Assembly: GCA_022036555.1 (NCBI GenBank)
Contig: CM039133.1
Coordinates: 43,662,718-43,726,717 of the forward strand
Source: Microstegium vimineum
Taxonomy: Eukaryota; Streptophyta; Magnoliopsida; Poales; Poaceae
DNA: 64,000 bases
Direction of reading: 5' to 3'
In this document: positions 1-11,119 of the stretch, piece after piece
Numbering within the stretch: position 1 is the stretch's first letter
Layout of the letters: every line of letters begins with the position of its first letter
Translations under genes and position numbers: made by a program
The notes under the pieces: generated by a model
Databases searched by the model: none
Told to the model about the DNA's origin: nothing
What the model saw: the letters and a program-made list of their open reading frames with translations, nothing else

Positions 1-325
1 AGAGGGAGCTCCGAGCATTGTTATGTACTGTTGGGCAGAGGAGAGAGAGAGGAGCTCACGTGCTTTATACTGTACACAACATCACTGCCGGTTCCAGCTA
101 CGAACCGACAGTGAAACTCCACATCACTGCCGGTTGGTGGCTTGAACCGGCAGTGATCTATCACTGCCGGTGATCTATCACTGCCGGTTCAAGCCACCAA
201 CCGACAGTGATGTTGTGTTTCACTGCCGGTTCAGCGCCTACCCCCAATAATTGAGGGTCTGTCCTGCCGGCCCAAACACAACCGACAGTGATGGGCCGAC
301 AGTGATTGTCGTTTCTGTAGTAGTG
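1..325. mobile_element. CACTA (En/Spm) transposon, right terminal part only
   Basis: The segment holds at least six copies, in both orientations, of a motif like tcactgccggttc / aaccggcagtga, and ends at 325 in ctgtagtagtg, the reverse complement of the CACTACTACAG terminus typical of grass CACTA elements. The same terminus and sub-terminal motifs bound the complete element at 16348-18482. Sub-terminal repeats of this kind are the usual transposase-binding arrays in the family. The left end lies outside the window, so neither its size nor its target duplication can be seen; the 3 bp after the end are ACA. Confidence 0.85.
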
Positions 326-852
326 ACACATGTGCAGGTAAACAGAAACTGCCTCGCTCTAAATTCTAAAAAATACCCATGGTAATAAGAGGTCATTGAT
401 GATGACAACGTTGACACGATGCGTAGGTTACGCTGCACTGTAAAAACTTCTGACTTGAGCCGACCCACAGGATTTTCACATGAGAGCGCGAAGAGCACTA
501 ACATGAATGAAGCTCACTGGGCCTGAATGGTTGTGGAAACGTTTGCGTGGGCTGAGCCCGTGAGTGGGTACCCCAAGTTTCCTTGCAACAATGTGCAGTG
601 CGCAGGGCACCCTGGAAGGCCGGAATCCAATCCACCCTGCCTTTCCACCCTGTCTCAACGGAAGAGTGCTAGCTAGAGTGAGTGAGTGGTGTATGTGTAG
701 GAGAAGACAGTTTGGAATGGCTATTGTATGCATTTGGAACCATCATCCAAAAGTTGTCCGACTTTGTGGTGTGCCTGGCTGCCTGCTACGCTTCTTTTGT
801 TACACCGTGTCTGAACCGGCAGATTTGGGCAGGTGTATGTTCTTAGTTAGTA
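326..852. other. Spacer without recognised gene
   Basis: Short reading frames on both strands here have no recognisable motif. I see no coding gene, RNA gene or complete repeat. Confidence 0.5.
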
Positions 853-1127
853 CTACCTCCGTCCCTAAAAGAATGTAATTGTGAGAATTGTGCCGGTCAA
901 AATTGTTCATATTTAACCATTTTTATATTAAATACTATTAACATTTATGTCTCTAAATAATTTTATTATAAAAATATATTATATTATAAAAATATATTAT
1001 ATGACTAATCAAATAATACAAGTTTCATATCACGAATTTTAGTAATTTTTTATATAAATTTAGTCAAAGTTTAAATTGTTTGACTTCTCGAAAAAAGAGA
1101 ATTGCATTCTTTTATGGACGGAGGTAG
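853..1127. mobile_element. Stowaway-like MITE (Tc1/mariner type), complete
   Basis: The left end ctacctccgtccc and the right end ggacggaggtag are near-perfect inverted repeats. They are flanked on both sides by TA (851-852 and 1128-1129), the target duplication of Tc1/mariner MITEs. Similarity extends inward: gaatgtaatt on the left against attgcattc on the right. The 275-bp interior is very AT-rich and non-coding. Size, ends and target all fit Stowaway. Confidence 0.9.
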
Positions 1128-1733
1128 TAAGTAGTATACTATATAATACTACCCTGCACATTACTATTTCCTATCTTAACCAAAGAAAAAAAATGATCCT
1201 GGCTGGAATTGGAATTAGAATCTCATGATACGCTTCTTCCAAGGAAAATGTCCCATTCAGATGGACATGACAACTGACTTGAACTGGCCACATATGACAT
1301 GTGAGCAGACAGGCCATATGCTTATCCCCAGTTATCCAGGCATACAACAAGGAGCAGAGCGGAGAGCGCCATCTCTCCGGAGTTGCAGTAGTCCTGTACC
1401 ATGACAGGTACTGTAGTGGAGTGATTCCGGGTCTCGGATCTCGCGCCCAACTGCCAACCGCTCGTTCACTGCATCTGCAGTTTTCTCGATCCACTCGCAT
1501 GCAGTTGTTTGCGCTTCGAGTCCATGCCCGGCCCGGCAGGGCGGCTACGCTTGTGTTTGTTTTTGCATGCGCAGATGGGCTACTCTGAAGTCTGAACCAC
1601 GATAATCCTTTGTAATGTCGGCTAATAAAATGCTTTCTTTATAGAGGGCGGGGGCGGAGAGGCGGCAAATGTTGACTACGAAGCATCATTCCCAGCTTTC
1701 ACTTTGAAGAATATATATGATGGCAGATAATGA
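1128..1733. other. Spacer without recognised gene
   Basis: Overlapping short frames on both strands around 1171-1588 look like chance. No domain or repeat recognised. Confidence 0.45.
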
Positions 1734-2974
1734 TGTTAGAAATATGCCCTAGAGTTAATCATGTGGATGATTATATTCCGATTGTATCCATGATTAATAA
1801 AGTGTTCTTTGAATATCCATTATAGACAATGAGTATTGATTGACGATTATGTGAATTGTTTGTGGAACTCAATTACTTGAATGGTTATTCTAATAGTTGT
1901 CCCTGGTCGGCATTCTTGTAAGAGCACACTTGAATATTAGACCAGCACATGTATTAGTTGATGGTTATGTTTCACAAGTCATAGACATGGAGATGTCAAA
2001 CTAATAATGTGGGCACATGTGAGACATGTAGACTGGACTGACCCAACAAGAGAAAGTCTCTATTCATGTCATGTACGTTATGTCCTTAGACCTGAGATTG
2101 TGGTATATACTCAAGATGTGAAACGATCTACTTAGAGACTATCAAACGCTACTCCGTAATTGGGTAGTTATAAAGGTGGCCCTTGGGTGGTCGGAAAACA
2201 TGCTGTGAGACATAGACAATCAAGATGGAATTTGCCCCTCTCTTCGTGAGAGAGATATCACTGGGTCACTCATGTGATTGGATCAACAAATGCATGGCCG
2301 TGCTTGGGTTAAGTGTTAACCCACGAGTTGAACCATATATCGAGTGGCAAAGGAAATAACTTGTACATAGTCATAGTGGTTCGTCTGATATGATCATAGC
2401 GTATGCATAGGAGTTGACACGCCTTGCTAGAGGCCGCTATCAACTATTGGTCGAGTAAGAGTACTTGGGCCATGTCTATGTATGCGTGAGCCCATAGGGT
2501 CGCACGCTTAAGGGGCTGGAAGCCTAATTCGGGTTGGACCCGAATTAGACTAGGTTTAGGGTTTCTAATGGGCCTCCACCGTGGGAGCTCGTTAGGACGC
2601 CTATATAAGCAAGGGGTGGGCGCGGGGAGAATTAATCTACGCCTTTAGGCAGCCGCCGTCGCCTCCCCACGCTCGCGCCTTTTGCTCCTCGCGGACCTAG
2701 CAGTCCGGAGGCGCAACGCTTCCTCCCTGCACGTGTGGGATTCCTCGGAGGTGCTGCATCTGGAGCACAAGGACGAACCGCGCGAAGGGGACGTTGAGAC
2801 GGACGACCACGCAACTGCACTACCTGCTGCGACGCGCACGACTACATCAAGTCGTCTTCCGCTGCACCTGCGCGTCTAGTGGTAATCCCGTAACCTATAA
2901 CTAGCAGTAGATCCTGGTTTATGAGGTCGAAAAGTTTTGTTTTCCGGCTAGCGTAGCAACCTCGTATTCCTTTA
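1734..2974 (+). mobile_element. Probable solo LTR of an LTR retrotransposon
   Basis: The segment starts with TGTTAGAAATATGCCC, a sequence typical of the start of a grass LTR. It contains a promoter-like tatataag at about 2602-2609, followed by a GC-rich transcribed-type stretch. The five bases before it, AATGA (1729-1733), recur at 2975-2979, as expected for a retroviral-type target duplication around a 1.24 kb solo LTR. The right end reads TA where CA is expected, so either one base has mutated or the right boundary is wrong. No internal region or second LTR is present, and no gene is visible in the segment. Confidence 0.55.
2603..2609 (+). promoter_or_regulatory. TATA box of the probable solo LTR
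   Basis: An atataag motif lies about 870 bp into the LTR-like segment, where U3 would meet R. Function is inferred from position only. Confidence 0.35.
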
Positions 2975-3107
2975 AATGATTCATACGACTTCGTCAAACA
3001 TTCGTCTCAAGCGACATAGCCCCAGGATGGGATGCTTGGTGATCGATGGCCTCTTTTTCCTCTTTAAAGTGAGGTCTGGTTGCGAACAACTTATCATAGA
3101 TAGTTAG

Positions 3108-3236
3108 GGCTCGTTCGGTTAGCCTAATCCTGGTCCAGGAAATATTCCAGATCTACTTTCTTATACAAATTAAAGCTAACAATCTAGGTGGATTTTTTTC
3201 CAGGGAGCCATACCGTGGCGGTATCCGAACAGAGCC
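3108..3236. mobile_element. Small inverted-repeat element (possible hAT-type MITE)
   Basis: gggctcgttcggttagcc on the left is an imperfect inverted match of ggtatccgaacagagcc on the right, about 130 bp apart. Ends of the form GGGCTCGTTCGG are common in short grass DNA elements. I could not find a convincing target duplication. Confidence 0.35.
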
Positions 3237-4210
3237 GCCTTAGCTGGTTTCTTGTGGTAAAACCTGTCCAACCGGATTCAAAGTACCTGACTTGGCATGA
3301 GTGCTTGTAATTTTTTGGATTTATTTCAGAATTTAATGTCAATATGCTTTTAGTAATAGACGATCTCCTCAACAGCGAGATGTCTGTGATGACTTCGTAA
3401 ATCTCAAGATCTACCAGCGAGAGTTTGCGTACATATGTTTATAGAGGGTGAACCAAATTAGTCCGATAATAATTACCTACTACTATTAGCTAATGGATCT
3501 AAACACGGTCTGTGGATTGGAACACAATGTAATCGCATAGTTTGCAATACTAAGGACCCGTTTGGTATAGCTCAGCTTCACTAGTGAAGCTGTTTTTTTT
3601 TTAGAAAATAACTTTAGAAACAACTCTATAGGTGAAGCTGAGCTATTTTAGAAAAAATGTTTAGCAAAACAACTTCACCAATAACTTTAGGTATGCATGT
3701 GAGAGAGAGAAAGGAGGGAGAGCTACTATTTTCAGTTTCATCCTACTTCATATCTTTGTATATCTTTGTATGACACCAACGCAGATTTTCAGACATTTGT
3801 TAGTTTATCAGCATCGAAGCTGGCCCCGGTGCCTGCGTGTGATACCTACGACTCACTTGTCCATCCTTGAAACACTACATGCCCAATCCATACATCTTTA
3901 GACTACCCACAACGTTCAGCACCACTGCCATCAGAAAAAGTAACCGGCGCAGGTCAGTTCAGCATCGCTACAATGTATAAGCATCGACACAGGTGTAGCA
4001 AACAAATAAAATAATCAAACAACTCAGGCTTTTGCTCCACCTCCACTCTCCTCTTCTGTGCGTGTCAGAAACTCAGCACCGAGGCACGAACATGACCCGA
4101 TGCCAACATATTTCTTTCAAGCATGGGTAGCTGCAACGTTAAAACTCGGTGCTTGAACTTTGTTTTTCTATTTAGGTATGATTTCCAAGTGCCACCAGCC
4201 ACGTATAGTA
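3237..4210. other. Spacer, with one isolated transposon-like end
   Basis: No gene recognised. At about 3555, gacccgtttggtatagctcagcttcac-type sequence resembles one terminus of a short inverted-repeat element, but I found no partner end nearby. The rest is unremarkable. Confidence 0.4.
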
Positions 4211-4450
4211 CTACTCCATCCGTCCTATTGAAAGTGTCACTTTAGAATTCATGTTATTTTCTTTAAATAGTCGTCTTATTCAAAAAAAATTGTACAAATA
4301 TTATTTATTTTTTCATAACTCGTTTTATCGTCAGAGATACTTTAATAATAATTTATTTATTTATAATTTATAAAAATATTTTGAATAAAACGAATGGTCA
4401 AACACAGTGTGAAAAAGTCAAAAACGTTACTTACTATGGGACGGAGGGAG
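4211..4450. mobile_element. Stowaway-like MITE, second copy
   Basis: The left end ctactccatccgtcc pairs with the right end gggacggagggag. TA dinucleotides flank both ends (4209-4210 and 4451-4452). The 240-bp interior is AT-rich and non-coding. The ends are related to those of the MITE at 853-1127, but the interior differs, so it is a separate subfamily member. Confidence 0.88.
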
Positions 4451-4554
4451 TACTACTACGCAACAACTAGCTAATTGAACCCAAAAAAACTGATGATGAA
4501 TTGATGATTAAACCAAAAAAAATCATGTAATGTAACGGTCCCTGCTACTTAAAA

Positions 4555-5049
4555 GACCGAGTATGGAAGAGAATCCAAGGGTGGAAAGAGAAGCTCCTCT
4601 CTAAGGCGGGAAAGAGAATCCAAAATGTATGGTTCGTCTTTCCTGATTAAGAAGTCTTCGGCTTATAAAGTAGTGACGACCATTTTATCCTTGAATGATG
4701 AAACTTGTATCAAGGCAGTGTCCCTGATATATGCCTTGTGGAAGACTAGGAATAAAGCGAATGCAGGAGAAGGGGTGCGACAAACAAGCCAAGTAGTGCA
4801 GCGTGATGCTATGCTGGCAGTTTATACGAAACCGACGAAGGAGAAGGTAATTAGCAAGCCGCCACAGGCACAGAGGTGGGTGCGACCACTAGAAGGGCTC
4901 CCCAAACCTAACTGTGATGGTTCTTTTTTCCAGGAGGCAAAGAAAGGGGGTTGGGGCTTCATCACGATTATTGCAGGATCAGGTTCTATTTCTACGGCTC
5001 ATGATGTTGAATGTACAAAAGCTTAGGCATGTGTGGCTGCTCTACAGGT
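4555..5049 (+). pseudogene. LINE remnant, 5' piece: end of reverse transcriptase joined to RNase H
   Basis: The frame from 4555 reads D-R-V-W-K-R-I-Q-G-W-K-E-K-L-L-S-K-A-G-K, the conserved end of the plant LINE reverse-transcriptase domain. A different frame from 4625 then reads a linker and the start of an RNase H domain: NCDGSF (first catalytic Asp, about 4909-4926) and GGWGFI (about 4951). The normal spacing between these domains is missing, so a large internal deletion and a frame change have occurred. The RNase H frame has a stop at about 5023-5025 (EC-TKA-stop), then continues as ACVAALQ up to 5049, where another element interrupts it. It resumes at 7269. Confidence 0.8.
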
Positions 5050-7268
5050 GAAAGGACTTTGATGTCGCCTAACAGGACTAGAGGGGGGGGGGGTGAATAG
5101 GCCTGTTTAAAATAGACTTGCAAACTTTCTGTCAGTACAGGTCCGGCACTGCCGGGGTGCCCGGCACTGCTGCTCTAAAGCCCGGTAGTGCTGGCTTCCA
5201 GGACAGAACTGAGCATAATTCAAACTGTATAACTAGAATGAAAATTGTGCTTGAATGAAAACCTTTCTAGAGGTGTAGGGAACCTCTAGCACCACTTGAA
5301 AGTGGTAGGAGCTGCACCACCAAGTAGATCGGGACCAAACCCTAGAAATCACCTTGAGGACAAATGCAAGCAACACAAATAACACAAACACAAGTGACAC
5401 AAGATTTATCCTGTGGTTCAGCGTCGCCACCAAGGCTGGCCTAAGTCCACGTTATTGAGGTTCGCCACACAAGGCTTGCCTTTCCCTCGTTCTCAAATCA
5501 AGAGAGTGAACTCTTGAAGTGAGGGGTGATTTACTAGCTTCAATGATATGGTTACAAACCTCACGGGGCTGCTACACAAGTTGGCAAGCTCCACGGGCGA
5601 CACTCTAGCCCGCTAGGAGCAAGCTTCAAGAGTAACGAATGCAATCCACCGATTTGAACACGAACCAAGTGCTCTAGACAATGAAGAACAGTTTGGGCTG
5701 CTCTCTAATGGAGTTTGGAGGCTCAATCTCTCAAAGGATTGGAGAGGAATCAAAGGGAGAAGCTTGAGGGGCTCCAATGGAGTTAGAGAGAGGGAGAGAG
5801 CTTTCTGTTTCAGCACTGGTTGGGGAAAGGTCGAGATGACCGTTGGGGGCAGCAGGAAGGGGAAATAAATACCCTCTGCTGTCCAACGGACACTTCAAGT
5901 CCCGGCACTGCTGCCCTACAGCCCGGCTCTGCTGGACTCCCAGCACTACTGCTCAGGGGAACAGCACCGCTGCGCTGCCCAAAAATGCTCCGGATGAAAA
6001 ACTGTTTTGCAGGAAGACTGGGCATGGTATGAGAGGATGTTTGGTGGAATTTGAGCACTTGGTTGCACATTTAAGCATGCACATTGCATCCCCCTTTGTA
6101 GTACGTCCTTTCCTAAACTCAAATTCAAAACATCAAATAAATTAAACGCCTTTGTGCCGGACACCGTATCCTTTGCAAATTGGGCCTGCATCATTGAATG
6201 TATTGTCCTCATTCTTGTAATACCTTGAGCATGTGTTTGCAATCATCATTATCTCATATCTTTGAGCAAACACACCTTAGAGCTTGTGACTTGAATATTT
6301 CCAACATATATGAATTCAGCCCATGGCTTCAAGTCACTTCCACTAATAAATTGATCCTCAACATAATGACTCCTCATAGCTTGATTAGTACTTCGACTCA
6401 ATGCAAGTACTCTCTTCTTCACCTTAGCCATAGTACCTCGGTCTCTTTGACCTTCACCTTTGCTTAGTACCTCGAAGTCCTTTCCTTGCTATCTTCACCC
6501 TATCAAGCCATACTCAAGTCACACCATATTAAGCACCGATTGAAAACCATTTCTACAATATTGTGATCCTTGCTTGATATCTTGTAGATATGAATATTGA
6601 GATCAATCAAGCTTTGATATATGAGACTACATATCAATATGGTCAAGCCAATTCACAATTCCTTAGATCTTCCTGATTTTGGTTTGACACTCCTATCACT
6701 CACTTCAATCTCTGTCTTCACACTTCTAGCTTGATCATATAAATGCAATGTGATTTCCCAAATCTTTGTCCATACAAGCAAACTAAAGTAGAGATCATCT
6801 TATATCCAATATACATTGTCTCCTATGTCATTTGACCTTTGCTTGGTGTTTTCTCACTAATGCACTATTGATTCATTATTTAATCCTTGATCAACACTAG
6901 TCCACTATCCAACTCTTCTTGTTCATGTAAAGCAAGCCAATATAGAGACCAATCCGTAACTATCAACTCATGTCTCATTTGTCATTTGTCAAGTATGCTT
7001 GCTTTCACATGATACTATGATATCCCACAATATAGAAGCCATTTCATTGATTCCATTTGCATTGTTGTCTTTTGCTTGAACTAGATTATTCCCATGATCT
7101 TTCAATACAACAATACAGAAATTGATCTTCATTCAACATTGTGTGGAATACCATCAAGTTTGCTTTTCTTGTTAAACCTTTGATACACTTAGCAAACTTG
7201 TTAGACCTTTAATTGTATTGTCATTCATTTCACCAAAACCCACTAAGGGGCTAGATGCACTTTCAATA
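5050..7268. mobile_element. Unclassified 2.2 kb insertion inside the LINE
   Basis: The LINE RNase H frame stops at ...ctacag(g) and resumes exactly in frame at gtggcttcg after 7268, so this block is a clean insertion. Its ends are short imperfect inverted repeats, tgaaagga... and ...gcactttcaat. AGG, or AGGTG depending on how the boundary is drawn, is present at both junctions. The block carries a run of G at about 5081-5093 (gagggggg...gtgaatag), repeated ccggcactgctgcc-type motifs near 5137-5200 and 5895-5970, and a long CT/AT-rich tail. It has no coding frame. I recognise both end sequences as a common grass repeat but cannot assign a superfamily. Confidence 0.6.
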
Positions 7269-7638
7269 GGTGGCTTCGAATCAAGGCATCCCTAGACTGA
7301 TCTTGGAGACCGGCTCATTAATTACAGTAAAGGCGCTGCAGTCGGATGAAAAAGCGCTGCAGTCGGATGAAATGGATTTGTGCCCTGCTTCTGTATTATA
7401 TAGGGAAGCGAGGGATTTGATTAGGTTATATGTTTTATTTCAGTTCAAGTTTTACATGTTCCTAGAACTTCTAATAAATGTGCTCACGAGTTAGCTCGTT
7501 TATGTGTTGGTTGGGACCCGGATCAATCACATGTTTGGCTTGATCCCCTCCCTAGTTTTGTAAACAATTTGGTGGTTCGTGATTCCGCTGAACCTAATGA
7601 TAGTGAATAAAGTCTGAGGAGTAATGTTCAAAAAAAAA
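7269..7638 (+). pseudogene. LINE remnant, 3' piece: rest of RNase H and poly(A) end
   Basis: This continues the RNase H frame: ASNQGIPRLILETGSL (second acidic residues, about 7273-7320), ALQSDE, REARDLI, then degenerate sequence, with a later frame reading CVGWDPDQSHVWLDPLP and FVNNLVV near 7505-7575, as at the C-terminus of plant LINE ORF2. A frame change is needed near 7490. An AATAAA signal lies at 7606-7611, followed by a 9-bp A run at 7630-7638, consistent with the 3' end of a retroposed LINE. It is not functional. Confidence 0.8.
7330..7371 (+). repeat. 21-bp in-frame tandem duplication in the LINE RNase H
   Basis: Two adjacent 21-bp units each encode KALQSDE and differ by one base. 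Family members normally have this peptide once. The duplication keeps the frame. Confidence 0.85.
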
Positions 7639-9063
7639 TTCTGCACCCATGCATATGCATATATAATTCTGATGTGCATCCTTTGCTACGGTTTCTGTGT
7701 TACACACTTACGAGTACACTGCAATCTATTGTGCCCCCGCCGCCACGCAACAAATAAGGAAAACAGAACAAAAGCCAGCGTAACAAGTTGATTGTACAAC
7801 TTCTTTTATATCAGCAAACATGTTCGTACGTTGTAAAGGAAAAAAGATGTATGAACGAGAAACAAAGACATAAGTGTTACATATCGATTATTCATATTTT
7901 ATTCTTTTTAATTATAAAACTACAGTTTATTTTATAATGCTCCTAGCATAGATTATAATGTATTTTAGTATTGCTAATTATATATCCTTTCTTCGTTATT
8001 ACACGTTTGATTTGTTCCCCTCAATAACTTGTGTATCAATTGAACGGATCCTAGGTATGTAGCCACCATTTAATTGATCATCAATCTCCATTATAAGAGG
8101 ATTGTACCATATCTTAGTCGCCACTTCATGCAGGGTTGGTTTTAGGCCATTGTTAGCCTCGAGACCTGTCGTAATTTATATTGAAGGAAAAGAATCAATC
8201 TGTTTTTTTTTTTATCTATAGGCTCTTGATGAAAGTGCGTGAGTTTGTCTTAGATATTGCTGGTCGCCTGATTCTAGTTTTATATTGCTATGAGCTTTGT
8301 CGGAATAAAATTTGTGTCGAAAAACTGATTTTTTTTAAAGGAATCAGCCTATTTGGATTACATAAAATTTACATGATTTGTACATAAGCTCTATATGAGT
8401 ATCGGTTCGATTTCGTAGGAAAAATACAGAAACAGAAAGGGAAAAATACGCCGTCTGTTTGCAGGGACGCTGGTCTTGATTTTTGACAGAAGGTTGTTCA
8501 ATGATCAAGGCTCAACAAGAGTCATCTGAAAACTGAAACCTGGTACTGTATATACAAACTCCAAATGTCATATCCAAGTCAGTATAGGTTGAGAGTTGTT
8601 TCTTCGTCAGTACGTACATGCTCCCTAGCTAGGAAACAGAGGAGGATAATAACTTTGCTGATACTATTTATTACTAGTATAATTTTGATCCCAGTCAACG
8701 CAAGAATAATAAGATCCCCTGCATTATATTACATGTAATAATATAATATTGTAATGTAGTACTCCATATGGACGTAACATGGAGTATATGTGCAGTTATG
8801 GACCGATCATGGACGTAACAGGGTGGTGCGGACGTATAGGGAAAGCACCGTTGAGGTGATGAGCTGTAGTAGGTTGTTGCTGCTGTCTGCTAACCACCTG
8901 TATAGCTAATAACTAGGTAGCTCATCAAGTACTAGTTCGTAGGATTATACAGTACAGTAGTATTCATGAACAAAAGATACTATAAAAAACAGACAAGAGA
9001 AGGAGGAAACGTCAATGTGCATTCAGAACCTGTTGGGCTACCACCTCTTAAAGTTTTTGATCT
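7639..9063. other. Spacer without recognised gene
   Basis: AT-rich sequence with only short frames. A small hairpin, actccatatggacg...catggagt, lies at about 8761-8785. Nothing else recognised. Confidence 0.45.
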
Positions 9064-9107
9064 AAACAGGCCCAATACTTTTTTTTTTTGAGAAACAGGC
9101 CCAATAC
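9064..9107 (-). repeat. 15-bp direct repeats around a poly(T) stub (minimal retroposition scar)
   Basis: aaacaggcccaatac occurs at 9064-9078 and again, perfectly, at 9093-9107. The only thing between the copies is eleven T followed by gag. This is the layout of a target-site duplication around a retroposon so truncated that only its poly(A) tail, on the minus strand, was inserted. Confidence 0.65.
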
Positions 9108-9142
9108 TTGTACCTACCTAAGTTCAACTTGGATCTATATAA

Positions 9143-9769
9143 GGAAAAAGTCCAATTTTAGCCCCCTCAACTTTGGATCGTGTCCGTTTTTCCTCCCTGA
9201 ACTATGAAACAAGAAATCTTCCCTCCTCAAACTTTGAAAACCGTTCATTTTACCTCCCTGGGCCGTTTTTGAGAATGGTTTTGTCTTTTTATATTTTTTA
9301 TTATCTATTTCGGCTGAATTTTTGAAAAATCATAGAAAAATCATAAAATAGAAAATTCAATTTTGTTGAACTCCACATGAGTAGATCTATACGATGAACA
9401 TATAATATGGCAAGCTTTAGTACAACTTTTTCCAATTAATTACATAAAAGTATAGATTTAAAGTTACAACAAAAACTTTATACTAAAATATATCATATTA
9501 TATATTCACACTGTATAGATCTACTCATGTGGCATCCAACAAAATTGAATTTTTTATTTTATAATTTTTCTATGATTTACTATAATTTTTCAAAAAAACA
9601 ACCAAAATAAATAAAAAAAATATAAAATAGATAAAACCACTATCAAAACCGCTCAGGGAGGTAAAACGAACGGTTTTCAAAGTTGGAGGAAGGAAGATTT
9701 CTGGTTTTATAATCCAGGGAGGAAAACAAACGCGGTCCAAAGTGGAGGGGGTAAAATTGGACTTTTTCT
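9143..9769. mobile_element. Fold-back element 1 (MULE-type, long inverted repeats)
   Basis: ggaaaaagtccaatttta at the left end is mirrored by taaaattggactttttc at the right. The inverted similarity runs through almost the whole 0.6 kb, including ctccctgaactatg / tccagggagg, gtaaaacgaacgg, and central agtagatctata sequences facing each other. The element is non-coding. The GGAAAAAGTCC end and near-total inverted symmetry fit grass Mutator-like fold-back MITEs. I could not identify a matching 9-bp target duplication. Confidence 0.75.
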
Positions 9770-9775
9770 TCCTTA

Positions 9776-10365
9776 GGAAAAAGTCCAATTTTCCTCCCTG
9801 AACTATGAAACCAGAAATGTTTCCTCCTTCAACTCTGAAAATCGTTCGTTTTACCTCCCTGAGTGGTTTTGCATAGTGGTTTTGTATTTTTTTCTTTTTT
9901 ATTTATTTCAAAAAAATCTTTGAAAAATCATATTAAATCATAAAAAATCATAAAATGAAAATTTCAATTTTGTTGGACTCCACATGAGTAGATCTATACA
10001 ACGAACATATAATATGATATACTTCAGTACAAAGTTTTTAAACTGATTATAGAAAAGTATAGATTTAAAGGTACTATAAAAACTTTATACTAAAACATAC
10101 CATATTATATATTCACTATATAGATCTACTCATGTAGAGTCTAACAAAATTGGAATTTTCATTTTATGATTTAATACGATTTTCCAAAGATTTCGTCCAA
10201 ATAAATAAAAAAGGAAAAAATACAAAATCACTGTGCCAAAACCACTCAGGGAGGTAAAACGAACTGTTTTTAGAGTTGAAGGAGGGAAACATTTCTGGTT
10301 TTCTAGTTCAGGGAGGAAAAACGGACGCGGGCTAAAGTTCATGGAGAAATATTGAACTTTTTTCC
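9776..10365. mobile_element. Fold-back element 2, related copy directly adjacent
   Basis: It begins ggaaaaagtccaattttcctccc only about 7 bp after element 1 and ends gaacttttttcc. Its arms and the central agtagatctatac pair are inverted in the same way as in element 1. Sequence identity to element 1 is high in the terminal 150 bp and lower inside. No coding sequence. Confidence 0.75.
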
Positions 10366-10582
10366 TTTTCTTATAGAAGACATAGTGTCCGGCCCATCCG
10401 GGCGCTGCGTCGTCTTCTATAATAATCGGGGGAAAAGGCTAGAAGCCTAGAACAGAGTACTTGTCCGCGTGTGATTTTCTTGAGCTTGCTCTGCGTGTCA
10501 TAGTGTCAAGTGCTAGTATACCGTATACTCCGTACGTGCTAAAAATGTTGCATGATGATGATGGATGGATGCGTGTGCATAA

Positions 10583-11119
10583 GTCTGGGCAAAAATATCC
10601 GAAACCGAAAAACCAAATCGAAATATCCGGAACCAAAACCGAAAGAATCGAAACTGAAAAATTCGGTTCCTGATTTTGGGGAACCGAAATAACCGAAGAA
10701 AATTCAGTTGCTACTCTCGGTTAACCGAATTAACCAAATTAACCGAATTACATGAATTATACTTTATTTATTTGTATTTTGTAATAGTTATGTTTGTTTC
10801 ATGTGTGATTTTCATATTTGAACTGCTACTTATTTGTGTTAATATATTGCTAATGTCGCTTAATGAATTATCAATATTAAAAATAGATATAATGTTGCAT
10901 AAATTTGCTTTTAAATATATATATTTATTGTTGATTTGATTTTTTCTGGAAATTTCGATTAGATCGGTTAGAACCGGAACCGAACCGAAATAACCGAGGA
11001 CCGAATTGGTCGGTTCCAAAAAATTTTGGGAACCGATCGGTTCCTATTTTCTGGAAACCGAATTTCTTCAAAAACCGAAGAACCGAACTGAGAACCGAAC
11101 CAAGAACCGAATGCCCAGG
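10583..11119. mobile_element. hAT-like non-autonomous element with ccgaa-rich arms
   Basis: The left end tctgggcaaaaat and the right end attcggttc...gaatgcccaggc are inverted relatives (CTGGGC against GCCCAG). Both arms are packed with aaccgaa/ttcggtt repeats, more than twenty copies in total, facing inward around an AT-rich non-coding core. Short CTGGGCA-type ends occur in plant hAT families. I did not find a clean 8-bp duplication, so the superfamily is an inference. Confidence 0.5.

Noticed and set aside
5050..7268. Helitron
   Set aside because: No TC start, no CTRR end with 3' hairpin, and the junctions show a short duplication, which Helitrons do not make.
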